Positions 49,490 through 58,599 of a stretch of DNA of 64,000 nucleotides are shown here, piece by piece (the first letter of the stretch is position 1; each line of letters starts with the position of its first letter). The notes under the pieces are model-generated. The model did not search any database, was not told where the DNA came from, and worked only from the letters and a program-made list of their open reading frames with translations. The stretch lies in contig JAFEEQ010000028.1 in the NCBI GenBank assembly GCA_018241025.1, forward strand, positions 52,339 through 116,338, read 5' to 3'. Source of the DNA: Pseudomonadota bacterium. GTDB taxonomy: Bacteria; Pseudomonadota; Alphaproteobacteria; Micropepsales; Micropepsaceae. The translations under genes and the position numbers were made by a program.

Positions 49490-49507
49490 GGCTATGGCAC
49501 GATAGCC
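49490..49507. promoter_or_regulatory. Operator-like box 1 (GGCTAT-N6-ATAGCC)
   Basis: Perfect 6-bp inverted repeat around six bases, between the DUF3604 copy 1 start and the MFS stop. The identical half-sites and spacing occur at 53447-53464 beside DUF3604 copy 2. The symmetry (CTAT-N6-ATAG) is close to LysR-type recognition sites, and two LysR genes lie nearby. Confidence 0.6.
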
Positions 49508-49531
49508 GCCGGAAAACTGGCGTGGACAACA

Positions 49532-50815
49532 TCAGCGCCCCGCGCGCAGGTGCCGGCGCGTCGTCTCCGGCTGCATGAAGACCATGCCGATCAGGCCCGC
49601 CACGAGCGAAACGGCACCGAAGGCGACGAAGCCAAGCTGATAGCCATGATGCGGATCGCCGTTGGTGTCGATCAGCTTGCCCATGACGACCGGCGCGACC
49701 ACGCCGGCCAGCGACCAGATTGCCGTACCTATGGCGAGAAGGCCGCCGCGCTGCTCGACCGGCGTGAGCTCCGCGATGATCGCTGTCTGCATCGCATAGA
49801 TCACGGAACCCATCGAAAGCCCCGCGACGAGTACGACGAATTCGAGGGCATGCGAAGGAATGAACGGCAGGAGCAGCAGGAGGACGCCGCCGAACGCGAC
49901 CATGCCGCCGCCGAAGATGCCGCGGCAGACACGGCTCGAAACGCCCCGCGCTGCCAGCCGCTCCGAGAGCCATCCGCCCCACACCGCAACCACGATGGCC
50001 GCCCCCCACGGCACGGTGCTGAGCCAGCCTGCCGCAAACTGCGAAAAGCCTAGACCTTCGGTCAGATAGGGCGTGAACCATGACACCAGCAGCGCAACGC
50101 CCCAATAAGCACCGAATGCACACAGCCAGGCCGACAGCATCGTTCGGTTGAACAGGAGCCGCGTATAGGGAATGCGCGCGGACGGGGTCTCCTCGGCCCC
50201 ATGCTCATCGCCGATCGGTCCCTCTTGCGCGACCACAAACCAGACAAGCGCCCAGACGATCGCCGCGATGCCGACGGCGCCGAAGGCCCAATGCCACGAG
50301 AACGCCAACAGGAGCGCGTTCAGCGCCGGCAAAGCCACGACCACGCCGAAGCTGGAGCCCTGCGAGATCACTGCGGCGGGAAGCGCGCGCCTGCTGTCCG
50401 GGAACCATTTGAAAATGGCGTGGATGCCCACCGGAAAGGCCGGCCCCTCCGCCGCGCCCAACGCAACGCGCGAAGCCATTAGCGCCGCGGCGCCCAGCGG
50501 GGCAACGGCGATGAGCTGACAGACCGCCCAGATGGCAACCATCAGCAGAAGGACCGGAGTCGTCCGGACCTTGTTCACGACAAAGCCGATGATCAGAGCC
50601 GAGAGGGCGAACAGATAGAAGAAGCTCGCCGACAGGGTGCCGAACTCGGTGTGGGACAGGCCGAGCTCGTGCATGATCGGCACGGCGGACAGGCCCATCA
50701 CTGTCTTGCTGGCAAAGTTCACCAGCATGAAGGCAAAAAGCATGGCCAGCATGACCCACGCTTTGCGCGCAATCGGCTGCGCGCCCGAAACGGAAATCGT
50801 CGGCTGTGAAGTCAT
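49532..50815 (-). CDS. MFS transporter
   Basis: 427 residues and about 12 membrane helices. Major facilitator motifs: FVVNKVRTTPVLLLM after helix 2 (motif A-like, altered), SRVALGAAEGPAFP, GGWLSERLAARG in the second half. The pattern resembles the anion:cation symporter group that imports organic acids. It lies between DUF3604 copy 1 and the TonB receptor on the same strand. A strong terminator separates it from the receptor gene, so it needs its own promoter, perhaps within 50816-50839 or from read-through. Likely imports a product made by, or a substrate for, this cluster. Confidence 0.9.
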   Translation of the reverse strand: MTSQPTISVSGAQPIARKAWVMLAMLFAFMLVNFASKTVMGLSAVPIMHELGLSHTEFGTLSASFFYLFALSALIIGFVVNKVRTTPVLLLMVAIWAVCQLIAVAPLGAAALMASRVALGAAEGPAFPVGIHAIFKWFPDSRRALPAAVISQGSSFGVVVALPALNALLLAFSWHWAFGAVGIAAIVWALVWFVVAQEGPIGDEHGAEETPSARIPYTRLLFNRTMLSAWLCAFGAYWGVALLVSWFTPYLTEGLGFSQFAAGWLSTVPWGAAIVVAVWGGWLSERLAARGVSSRVCRGIFGGGMVAFGGVLLLLLPFIPSHALEFVVLVAGLSMGSVIYAMQTAIIAELTPVEQRGGLLAIGTAIWSLAGVVAPVVMGKLIDTNGDPHHGYQLGFVAFGAVSLVAGLIGMVFMQPETTRRHLRAGR

Positions 50816-50839
50816 TGGCCGGACCTTTCCTGATCATGC

Positions 50840-50878
50840 AAAAAAAGAATGGGGCAGCCGATATACGCCGGCTGCCCC
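50840..50878 (-). terminator. Rho-independent terminator of the TonB receptor gene
   Basis: 10-bp perfect stem (GGGGCAGCCG at 50851-50860, CGGCTGCCCC at 50869-50878), 8-nt loop, followed on the minus strand by ATTC and seven T. It begins 20 nt after the receptor stop and lies 25 nt before the MFS ATG. Confidence 0.88.
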
Positions 50879-50897
50879 GCTAGTTTCGGGAGCAATG

Positions 50898-53354
50898 TCA
50901 GAATTGGTACTTTGCCTCGACGCCGAAGGTCCGCGGCTGGCCCTGCCAGCCGATGAACCCGTTGATCGCCGCCGTTCCTCCCGCGCTGACCTGCGCGCCC
51001 TGGGTCTGCGACGCGGCAGCGGTGAAGTAGTGCTGATTGGTGAGGTTGCGGCCCCAGAGATCGACCTTCAGGCCGTTTTCGAGACTCTCGACGCCGATCG
51101 TCGCGTTGAACAGTTCATAGCCGGACTGCAGCGAACGCGGATCGAGCGACGCATCGAGATATTTCGAGCTCACGCCCGTCACATTGGCGGACACCCACCA
51201 GTTGATGCCCCAGCTCGGTGCCGGCTGCTCCCAGCGCGCACCGAGGCTCCACTGCCACTTCGGCGCATAGGGCAAGGTCAGGCCGTTGAAATTGCAGCCC
51301 TGGCTGGTGTTCGTCCCGTTGAAGTACGGGCCGGACGTCGCCGGCGGCGGCGAACCGGCATGGGGATAAGTCGTGTCGCAGGTCGAATGCTCGGCGCCAC
51401 CGGTGATCAGCGAGTCGATATAGCTGGCCGACGCGTTGATCGTCAGCGGATCGATCGGATTGATCGTCGTGTCGAGTTCGAAGCCCTGGTTCTGGAAATT
51501 GCCGGCATTGCCGATCACGAAGCCGCTGCCGCTCGCCTGCAGGACCGACTGCTGATAGCCGTGCACCAGCATCCGGAACACGTCGAGATTGACGAGCAGC
51601 CGGTGGTCGAACCACATCGACTTCGCGCCGACCTCATAGTTCATCGAGGTCTCGGGATCGAACTGGTATTGCGGCGCGGAGGCGGAGCGCGAATTGAAGC
51701 CGCCTTCCTTGAACCCGCTGCTGACCGTGAAATACGCCATGACGTCCTGCATCACGTCATATTGGCCGCCATACATATAGGTCACGCTGTTCTGGTTGAT
51801 CCGGCCGGCCAGCGCAGACGACGTCGGACCGGTGGTCGAACCGGTCTGGGCGAACAGGAACGGCTTGGAAATCGTACCCGCGCCGACATTCGAGAGCTCC
51901 TGATCGATATGCGAGCCCTTGTTGTCGTAGCTCCAGCGCGCGCCGCCCAGAAACCGCAGCGAATCGGTGACGTGCATCGTCATCTGGCCGAACAGCGCGA
52001 GCGAGGTCGTCGACTGCGCATAGTTCAGGTCGCTGCGATCGCCCGGATTGGTCGTACAGGTGCCGCCGCCGCAATTCGACGCCGGATAGAGACGGTTCGC
52101 CTGGTTGTCGATGGTGAGAAGCGCATTGTACTGCAGATCGTCGTGGAAATAGTACATGCCCGCGACGTAATCGATGAAATGCGGCCCCTCGGAGGCGATG
52201 CGCAGCTCGTTGCTGAACGAATTGATCAGGTCGTGCTGGGCATTCGTCGCGATGTCGAGCGGCAGGCCGCCGGGGCTGACATTCGGCGAATAGTCGTAAT
52301 AGCCGTTATAGGCGGCGATGTCGGTCAGCACCGCATTCATGAACGGAAGTTCACGGTTCACCTCGAACGACAAGCCCTGCATCTTGGTCTTGTTGAGCGA
52401 AGGCGTTGCGGAATCGACCTCCCAGTCGCCGGCCACGACATAGGGATGCGACGGATTGGTCGCAAGCTGCTTCACCACGAAGCCCGACGTTGCGAAGCTG
52501 GAGGGAGTCGGATTGTAGCCGAACACCAGCCCACCGACGCCGAGCGGATCGATCTGCACCGCGTTGTTCATCGTCGAAGACATGTAGGAATAATACGCGA
52601 CGACATCGACGGTCGTATTGCCGTCCACCGTCCAGCGCACGCGGCCGCGCGCGCCGTATTTGTCGCCGTCGGACACGCGGCTGTTGTCGTATAGATTTTT
52701 CAAATAGCCGCTATGGGTGTCCTTCCAGACGGTCAGCCGCCCGTCGACGCCCTCTGTGATTTCGCCGCCGACAAGGCCCATCAGGCGGTAGTGGTCGTAG
52801 TTGCCGTACTCTGCGGTGACCTCAGCCTCGAACTGGTCGCTTGGCGCCTTAGTGGTGATGTTCAGCGCGCCGACCGGCGTGTTACGGCCGTAGAGCGTGC
52901 CTTGCGGGCCGCGCAGGACTTCGACCGTCGAGACGTCGGTGAGTTCGCTGTAGATCGGACCGGCGACCGGAATGAAGACGCCATCGATGAACACGCCGAC
53001 GTCCGGCTCCGTGCCGGGATTGGTGCCCGACGTGCCGACATTGCGGATGACGACCGACGAATTGCGGTTGTTGTTCGACAGCGTGAAGTTGAGGCTGGGC
53101 ACCGAACCGCCGAGGTCGGCGACGTTGGTGATATGCGCATCTTCGAGCTGCTTGCCGCTGAAGGCGCTGATCGACATGCCCACGTTCTGGACGTTCTCGG
53201 GCCGCTTCTCCGCCGTGACCACGACGGTTTCGATCGCATCGGCATGCGCCGGCTGGGCCGTGACGAGCGCGCCGGACAACGCCAGCGCAGGCAATCCAAA
53301 TGAGGCGGACAACAGAAGACGACTGCGCGCCGTGCGCGTTTGATACACAACCAT
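50898..53354 (-). CDS. TonB-dependent outer-membrane receptor
   Basis: 818 residues from the ATG at 53354, which has GGGGAGAAAA just upstream; a longer frame to 53432 lacks this. Signal peptide (LPALALSGALVTAQPAHA), TonB box region (IETVVVTAEKR), plug domain (VQNVGMSISAFSG, then RGPQGTLYGRNTPVGALNI in part TLYGRNTPVGA), and a 22-strand barrel ending in EAKYQF with terminal Phe. Sequence style is that of the large proteobacterial receptors for organic substrates rather than ferric siderophores. Divergent from DUF3604 copy 2, with operator box 2 in between, so probably co-regulated and importing the substrate of this cluster. Confidence 0.95.
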   Translation of the reverse strand: MVVYQTRTARSRLLLSASFGLPALALSGALVTAQPAHADAIETVVVTAEKRPENVQNVGMSISAFSGKQLEDAHITNVADLGGSVPSLNFTLSNNNRNSSVVIRNVGTSGTNPGTEPDVGVFIDGVFIPVAGPIYSELTDVSTVEVLRGPQGTLYGRNTPVGALNITTKAPSDQFEAEVTAEYGNYDHYRLMGLVGGEITEGVDGRLTVWKDTHSGYLKNLYDNSRVSDGDKYGARGRVRWTVDGNTTVDVVAYYSYMSSTMNNAVQIDPLGVGGLVFGYNPTPSSFATSGFVVKQLATNPSHPYVVAGDWEVDSATPSLNKTKMQGLSFEVNRELPFMNAVLTDIAAYNGYYDYSPNVSPGGLPLDIATNAQHDLINSFSNELRIASEGPHFIDYVAGMYYFHDDLQYNALLTIDNQANRLYPASNCGGGTCTTNPGDRSDLNYAQSTTSLALFGQMTMHVTDSLRFLGGARWSYDNKGSHIDQELSNVGAGTISKPFLFAQTGSTTGPTSSALAGRINQNSVTYMYGGQYDVMQDVMAYFTVSSGFKEGGFNSRSASAPQYQFDPETSMNYEVGAKSMWFDHRLLVNLDVFRMLVHGYQQSVLQASGSGFVIGNAGNFQNQGFELDTTINPIDPLTINASASYIDSLITGGAEHSTCDTTYPHAGSPPPATSGPYFNGTNTSQGCNFNGLTLPYAPKWQWSLGARWEQPAPSWGINWWVSANVTGVSSKYLDASLDPRSLQSGYELFNATIGVESLENGLKVDLWGRNLTNQHYFTAAASQTQGAQVSAGGTAAINGFIGWQGQPRTFGVEAKYQF

Positions 53355-53446
53355 GGTTTTCTCCCCGCTCGCCGGATGCGTAGGTCCGCATTCCGATCCG
53401 TGCGAAATAAGAACCACTGGCCCTGGAACCATGCAATCTGGCGGCT

Positions 53447-53464
53447 GGCTATGTAGTCATAGCC
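53447..53464. promoter_or_regulatory. Operator-like box 2 (GGCTAT-N6-ATAGCC)
   Basis: Inverted repeat GGCTAT, GTAGTC, ATAGCC in the 246-bp divergent promoter region of the TonB receptor (92 nt to its start) and DUF3604 copy 2 (136 nt to its start). Same half-sites and spacing as box 1 upstream of DUF3604 copy 1. Confidence 0.65.
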
Positions 53465-53600
53465 TCTAGGCATATGGGTAGTGCTGGACGTTCAGGGGGC
53501 ATGGGACCAACATCCTGCCGAAGTCGGCCGCCGCCCTGTGCGGCGCCGTCCTCGATCACTCACGCCAGGCGCCGAAGATCGCCGGCAGCAGGGGAAAGAA

Positions 53601-55577
53601 ATGCGCTACAGGGGTTTGTTGCTCGCAACGGTGTTTGCTGCTGCCGGTGTCATGGCATGGGGCCAAAGCACTGCACCGGGGGCCGCGCCGCCGTCCCCAC
53701 CGGCTGCAGCGGCCGAGACGCCGACGCCTCCCGGCACCGACTATCGAAGCAATATCCCCGCCGCGAAGCGCCGCGCTTTTTTCGGAGAGCTTCATCTTCA
53801 CACCGCCATGTCGTTCGATGCATGGACCTTCGGCACCAAGCTGACGCCCGACGATGCCTATCGCTATGGCCGCGGCGAAGTCGTGACGATCCCCGCGGAA
53901 CAGGTCACGCGCGAAGAACGGCTCGCCGTCAAAGGCGACGTGAAGGCGCAGCGCCCCTGGGCCCTCGATTTCATGGCTGTGACCGACCATTCCGAGAACA
54001 TCGGTGTCCTCAACCAGCTCGACGATCCGGCGAACCCGGCGCGCAACACACCGCTCGGGCAGAGCATTCTCAAGGAGCCGATCACCGCCTTCTATCTCAA
54101 CCGCAATCGCAAGGGCCCCGAAAACCCCTTCGCCGCGCTGAATCCCCGCCAGCGGATAACCGACGCTTGGACCATCGAGATGAAGGCGGCAAACGACAAC
54201 TACCAACCCGGCGTGTTCACCACATTGGTGGCCTACGAATGGACCGCCAACGCCGAAGGCAAATACAACCTGCACCGCAACGTCATCTTCAACGGCGACC
54301 ATGGCCCCACGCCCTTCACGGCGGCGCAATCGCGGCGCCCGGAAGACCTTTGGACCTATCTCGAGAAGACGCGCGCCAGCGGCATCGACGCGCTCGCTAT
54401 TCCGCACAACGGCAACGTCTCGGGCGGGTTCATGTATGACTGGAACGATTCCGACGGCCGGCCGATCGACGAGCACTACGCTCAGCGCCGCGCCCTCAAC
54501 GAGCCCCTGACCGAGATCGTGCAGAACAAGGGCCAGTCCGATACTGTCCCGGCACTCTCGCCCAACGACGAGTTCGCCAATTTCGAGATCTTCGACCACC
54601 TGATCAGCTGGCCCAGCATCAAGGCTAAGCCTGATGGGAGCTATGTCCGCGGCGCGCTTGGGCGCGGTCTCGTCATCCAATCCAAGGTCGGGGCCAACCC
54701 TTACAAATTCGGCTTCGTCGGCGCAGCCGACATCCACAATGGCCTGAGCACCTCCGACGAGAGCGGCATGGCCGGCGAGGCTTTCGGCATCGATCCCCGC
54801 ACCATGTCGCCCACAGGTGACGGCGCCAAGCGGGCGCTCGACATCATTCGGGCACCGGCGCGCATCGACATGGACAACTATGTCAACCACGCGCCGCCGA
54901 CGATGGAGAACAACCTGATGTTCTCGAGCCCCGGCCTCACCGGCGTCTGGGCGGAAGAGAACACCCGCAATGCCATCTTCGCCGCCCTGAAGCGCAAGGA
55001 GACCTTTGCAACCTCGGGAACGCGCATCCGCGTCCGCATGTTCGGCGGCTGGGGCTTCGATCCGAAAATGATCAAGTCCGACGACTGGGTAGCGCAGGCC
55101 TATTCCGAAGGCGTGCCGATGGGCAGCGACCTGCCTGCCGCACCCGGCGGCGCCACGGCGCCGGCCTTCGTCCTGCAGGCGGTCAAGGACCCGGACGGCG
55201 CCAATCTCGACCGTATACAGATCATCAAGGTCTGGCTGGAAAACGGCAGCTACAAGGAGAAGATCTTCAACGTGGCGCTCTCCGGCAGCCGGCATTCCAA
55301 TGCCGCGGGGCACGCCCCGCTGGTCGGTAACACCGTAAACCTGCGAACCGGCGCCTATACCAACACCATCGGAGCCGCGGTACTCACGACCGTCTGGCGC
55401 GATCCGGAATTCGATCCGAAAAAGCCGGCCGTCTATTACGCACGCGTACTCGAAATTCCAACGCCGCGCTGGAGCACCCTGCTTGCGATCCGCAGCAAGC
55501 TGCCGATCCCGAAATCCGTCCCCGCGACCATCCAGGAACGCGCCTGGACTTCGCCGATCTGGTTCACCCCGACATAA
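53601..55577 (+). CDS. DUF3604 protein, copy 2
   Basis: 658 residues. The ATG at 53601 is chosen over the in-frame start at 53481 because AGGGGAAAG lies 2-3 nt upstream and a signal peptide follows directly (LLLATVFAAAGVMAWG). Same core as copy 1: GELHLHTAMSFD, FMAVTDHSE, LAIPHNGN, GFVGAADIHNG (Ser replaced by Ala in the SDIHNG motif), FGGWGFD, TSPIWFTP. It has a shorter segment between DHSE and the next conserved block than copy 1. Divergent from the TonB receptor and followed after 5 nt by copy 3. The altered SDIHNG motif may mean a different substrate or reduced activity. Confidence 0.9.
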   Translation: MRYRGLLLATVFAAAGVMAWGQSTAPGAAPPSPPAAAAETPTPPGTDYRSNIPAAKRRAFFGELHLHTAMSFDAWTFGTKLTPDDAYRYGRGEVVTIPAEQVTREERLAVKGDVKAQRPWALDFMAVTDHSENIGVLNQLDDPANPARNTPLGQSILKEPITAFYLNRNRKGPENPFAALNPRQRITDAWTIEMKAANDNYQPGVFTTLVAYEWTANAEGKYNLHRNVIFNGDHGPTPFTAAQSRRPEDLWTYLEKTRASGIDALAIPHNGNVSGGFMYDWNDSDGRPIDEHYAQRRALNEPLTEIVQNKGQSDTVPALSPNDEFANFEIFDHLISWPSIKAKPDGSYVRGALGRGLVIQSKVGANPYKFGFVGAADIHNGLSTSDESGMAGEAFGIDPRTMSPTGDGAKRALDIIRAPARIDMDNYVNHAPPTMENNLMFSSPGLTGVWAEENTRNAIFAALKRKETFATSGTRIRVRMFGGWGFDPKMIKSDDWVAQAYSEGVPMGSDLPAAPGGATAPAFVLQAVKDPDGANLDRIQIIKVWLENGSYKEKIFNVALSGSRHSNAAGHAPLVGNTVNLRTGAYTNTIGAAVLTTVWRDPEFDPKKPAVYYARVLEIPTPRWSTLLAIRSKLPIPKSVPATIQERAWTSPIWFTPT

Positions 55578-55582
55578 GGCCT

Positions 55583-57559
55583 ATGATCATGCTCAAGATC
55601 AGATATCTGTTGCTCGCATCGGCCTTCGCCGCCGTCGGCTTCGCCTTCGCTGCTCCGGAGAAGGACGCGACGGCGCCGGCAAGTCCCCCGCCGCATCCGA
55701 CTGTGCCCTATCACACCGACATTCCTGCCGCGCAGCGCCGCGCCTTCTTCGGCGAGCTGCACCTGCATACGATCATGTCGTTCGACGCCTGGACCTTCGG
55801 CACCAAGGTCACGCCGGACATGGCCTACAAATTCGGCCGCGGCGATACGGTCATGATCCCAGCCTCGCAAATGCAGCGGCTATGGTTCAAGCCCGTGACC
55901 GCGGACGTGCCCGCCAAGCGTGCCTGGCCGCTCGACTTCATGGCGGTGACGGATCATTCGGAATATCTCGGCGCCTTCACCCAGCTCGACGATCCCGACA
56001 GCGCATTTTCCCACAGCGACCTGGGCAAGATGCTGCACGGCCAGACCGGCCAGCGCGCCTTCTATGCCGCGGCGGCCGCACTCCTCGGCGAAGGCGGCGA
56101 GATGCATGGCGGCAAGAGCAGCTACGTCGACGACCTCAAGGCGGCGCAAGCCGCGGCCAATGGCTGGAACGTCGAGATGAAGGCCGCGAACGACAACTAC
56201 ATCCCCGGCAAGTTTACCACGCTGATCGGCTATGAGTGGACCTCCTCGCCGGGCATGGGCATCCACATGCACCGCAACGTGATCTTCGACACCGACCGCG
56301 CGCCGATGCCGTTCACGGCCGTGGATTCCAACAAGCCGGAAGACCTCTGGAGATATCTCGACTCCGTCCGCGCCGGCGGGATCGAAGTGCTGGCCATACC
56401 GCACAACAGCAACCTGAGCGATGGCCGCGACTTCGACTGGAACATGTCGGACGGAAAGCCGATCGATGCGGCCTATGCGTCCGAGCGCGCGCTCAACGAG
56501 CCGCTGGCCGAGATCGTGCAGACCAAAGGCTCGTCCGACACCGCGCCGGAGCTTTCGCCGAACGACGAGTTCGCCAATTTCGAGATCATGGACCGGCTCT
56601 ACAAGGGTGAGACCAAGACCACGCTGCATGGCGGCTTCATCCGCGAAGCCTTCGGCCGCGGCCTCGTCATCGAATCGCGCGTTGGGGCCAACCCCTTCAA
56701 GATGGGCATCGTCGGCGCGTCCGACATCCACAACGGCCTGACCGTCAGCGACGAAAGCGGCGCCTTCGGACGCAACGGACTCGATCCTTCCACGATGCTT
56801 CCCACCGGCGATGTCGCGAAGAACGCGCTCGACCAGTCCGGCAGGCCGCTCGGCGTGCGCCCGAACGGACAACTTGAAAACGATCCGCTCCAGGGAAGCT
56901 CGGCCGGGTTGACCGGCGTCTGGGCCGAGGAGAACACGCGTGGCGCGATCTTTGCCGCCCTCAGGCGCAAGGAGACTTTCGGCACCTCCGGCACACGCGT
57001 GCGCGTGCGCATGTTCGGCGGCTGGGGCTTCGATCCGAAATTCCTTGCCAGTCCCGACTGGGTCGCGCGCGCCTATGCCCAGGGCGTCGCGATGGGCAGC
57101 GACCTGCCCGTCCAGCCGAAGGGCGCCAAAGCGCCGGCTTTCGTTCTCGAGGCCCTGAAGGATCCCGACGGCGCCAATCTCGACCGCATCCAGATCATCA
57201 AGCTCTGGCTCGAGGGCGACACCTACAAGGAGAAGATCTTCAACGTGGCGCTGTCCGGCCGTCGCAAGGTCGATCCCAGGACCGGACTCGCGCCCGTCGT
57301 CGGAAACACGGTCGACCTGAAGACCGGCAAGTACAGCAATAGCGTGGGCGCTGCGACCCTGTCCGCGGTGTGGCGCGATCCGGAATTCGATCCCGCAAAG
57401 CCGGCGGTCTACTATGCCCGCGTGCTCGAGATCCCGACTCCGCGCTGGAGCACACTTCTCGCGATCAAGAACAACCTGCCGCTGCCGGACAAGGCGCCCG
57501 CCACGATTCAGGAACGCGCCTGGACCTCGCCGATCTGGTTTACGCCGCAGAAGACATAG
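55583..57559 (+). CDS. DUF3604 protein, copy 3
   Basis: 658 residues; the ATG at 55589 is an alternative start with better spacing from AAGG. Signal peptide (YLLLASAFAAVGFAFA). Motifs: GELHLHTIMSFD, FMAVTDHSE, LAIPHNSN, GIVGASDIHNG (intact), FGGWGFD, TSPIWFTP. Compared with copies 1 and 2 it carries a Gln/Met-rich change (SQMQRLWFKP) before DHSE and an insertion with GEGGEMHGGKS. It follows copy 2 by 5 nt, so both are translated from one mRNA, and precedes LysR 1 by 61 nt on the same strand. Confidence 0.9.
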   Translation: MIMLKIRYLLLASAFAAVGFAFAAPEKDATAPASPPPHPTVPYHTDIPAAQRRAFFGELHLHTIMSFDAWTFGTKVTPDMAYKFGRGDTVMIPASQMQRLWFKPVTADVPAKRAWPLDFMAVTDHSEYLGAFTQLDDPDSAFSHSDLGKMLHGQTGQRAFYAAAAALLGEGGEMHGGKSSYVDDLKAAQAAANGWNVEMKAANDNYIPGKFTTLIGYEWTSSPGMGIHMHRNVIFDTDRAPMPFTAVDSNKPEDLWRYLDSVRAGGIEVLAIPHNSNLSDGRDFDWNMSDGKPIDAAYASERALNEPLAEIVQTKGSSDTAPELSPNDEFANFEIMDRLYKGETKTTLHGGFIREAFGRGLVIESRVGANPFKMGIVGASDIHNGLTVSDESGAFGRNGLDPSTMLPTGDVAKNALDQSGRPLGVRPNGQLENDPLQGSSAGLTGVWAEENTRGAIFAALRRKETFGTSGTRVRVRMFGGWGFDPKFLASPDWVARAYAQGVAMGSDLPVQPKGAKAPAFVLEALKDPDGANLDRIQIIKLWLEGDTYKEKIFNVALSGRRKVDPRTGLAPVVGNTVDLKTGKYSNSVGAATLSAVWRDPEFDPAKPAVYYARVLEIPTPRWSTLLAIKNNLPLPDKAPATIQERAWTSPIWFTPQKT

Positions 57560-57620
57560 CACACCCGGCAGCGGCGCCCCTTGGCTCGCTGCCCGGCGGT
57601 ACAGGTCCTATAGTGCCGGG

Positions 57621-58589
57621 ATGGACATCAAGCATCTTCGGCAGATTGCGGAGATCCGCCGTGCCGGCAGCTTCAGTGCGGCTGCCCGGCGTCTGAAGAT
57701 TTCGCAACCGAGCCTCAGCAAGAGCATCTCCAAGCTCGAAGCCGAGATGAACGTAAAACTGTTCGAGCGCGCCGGGGGCGCGGCGCGGCCGACCGACTAC
57801 GGTGTATTCGTCGCAGAGCAGGCCGAGAACGTCCTGAACATCATGGCCGCCGTGACCCAGGATCTGGAGCTTCTTACCCGCGGAGAAGCGGGACAGCTCC
57901 GCATCGGCGTCGGTGGCGCAACGCGCGTGCATCCGCTGCCGGAGATTCTGGACCGCATCATCGAGAAATATCCGCGGCTGCGCGTCGAGACCCGCAACGA
58001 GAGCGCGCCCCTGCTGGTCCGCTCGCTGCGCACCGGCCGCTACGACCTGTTGTTCTGCACGGCCGAAATCGCCGACTCGGCCGGCGACCTGATCCGCATT
58101 CGCCTGTTCGACGACCCGCATGCATTCGTGGTTCATGCCACGCATCCACTCGCCGCAAAGCCACCGAAAAAGCCCGAACAGCTCCTGCAATACCCTCTGG
58201 CGACCTTCGGCGTGTTCCCGAGCCTGCGCACCTGGGCCGGCGATATCTCTGCCGAGGCGGAGCGCAATCTCTTCGCGCTGGCTACAGGCGAGGCCGAGAT
58301 CATCACGCGGCAGGTCGGGCGTGGCCGCTTCGTGGCCTACGGACCGCACTTCATCTTCAAACGCCAATTGAACGACGGGACGTTCGTCGAACTGCCCTTC
58401 CCGGCACTGCCGAAATTCGAGTGCTGGATGCTGACGACCGGAGTCCGCTGGCGCTCACCCTTCATCCGGGACATCGCCGCCGTGGCGAAATCGGTGACGG
58501 CACAATCGAGAACACTGGCGCCAGCTGTCGCGAAAGAGCCGCGCAGGCAGCCGGTGCGGACTCGAGGCAAGCGGAAAGTCCGCACTTAG
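57621..58589 (+). CDS. LysR-family regulator 1
   Basis: 322 residues from the ATG at 57621; the frame is open upstream through the DUF3604 gene but only this start gives the normal LysR N terminus (MDIKHLRQIAEIRRAGSFSA; HTH to about residue 60, ISQPSLSKSISKLEAEM). The C-terminal domain is the periplasmic-binding-protein-like effector domain; the tail is basic. It is coded after DUF3604 copy 3 and may be cotranscribed. The close relative LysR 2 lies 2 kb away. Together they are the best candidates to bind the two GGCTAT-N6-ATAGCC boxes. Confidence 0.93.
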   Translation: MDIKHLRQIAEIRRAGSFSAAARRLKISQPSLSKSISKLEAEMNVKLFERAGGAARPTDYGVFVAEQAENVLNIMAAVTQDLELLTRGEAGQLRIGVGGATRVHPLPEILDRIIEKYPRLRVETRNESAPLLVRSLRTGRYDLLFCTAEIADSAGDLIRIRLFDDPHAFVVHATHPLAAKPPKKPEQLLQYPLATFGVFPSLRTWAGDISAEAERNLFALATGEAEIITRQVGRGRFVAYGPHFIFKRQLNDGTFVELPFPALPKFECWMLTTGVRWRSPFIRDIAAVAKSVTAQSRTLAPAVAKEPRRQPVRTRGKRKVRT

Positions 58590-58599
58590 CCGCTACGTG

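Noticed and set aside
47362..49578. 738-codon plus-strand frame opposite DUF3604 copy 1.
   Set aside because: Antisense shadow; the minus-strand protein has a signal peptide and all family motifs.
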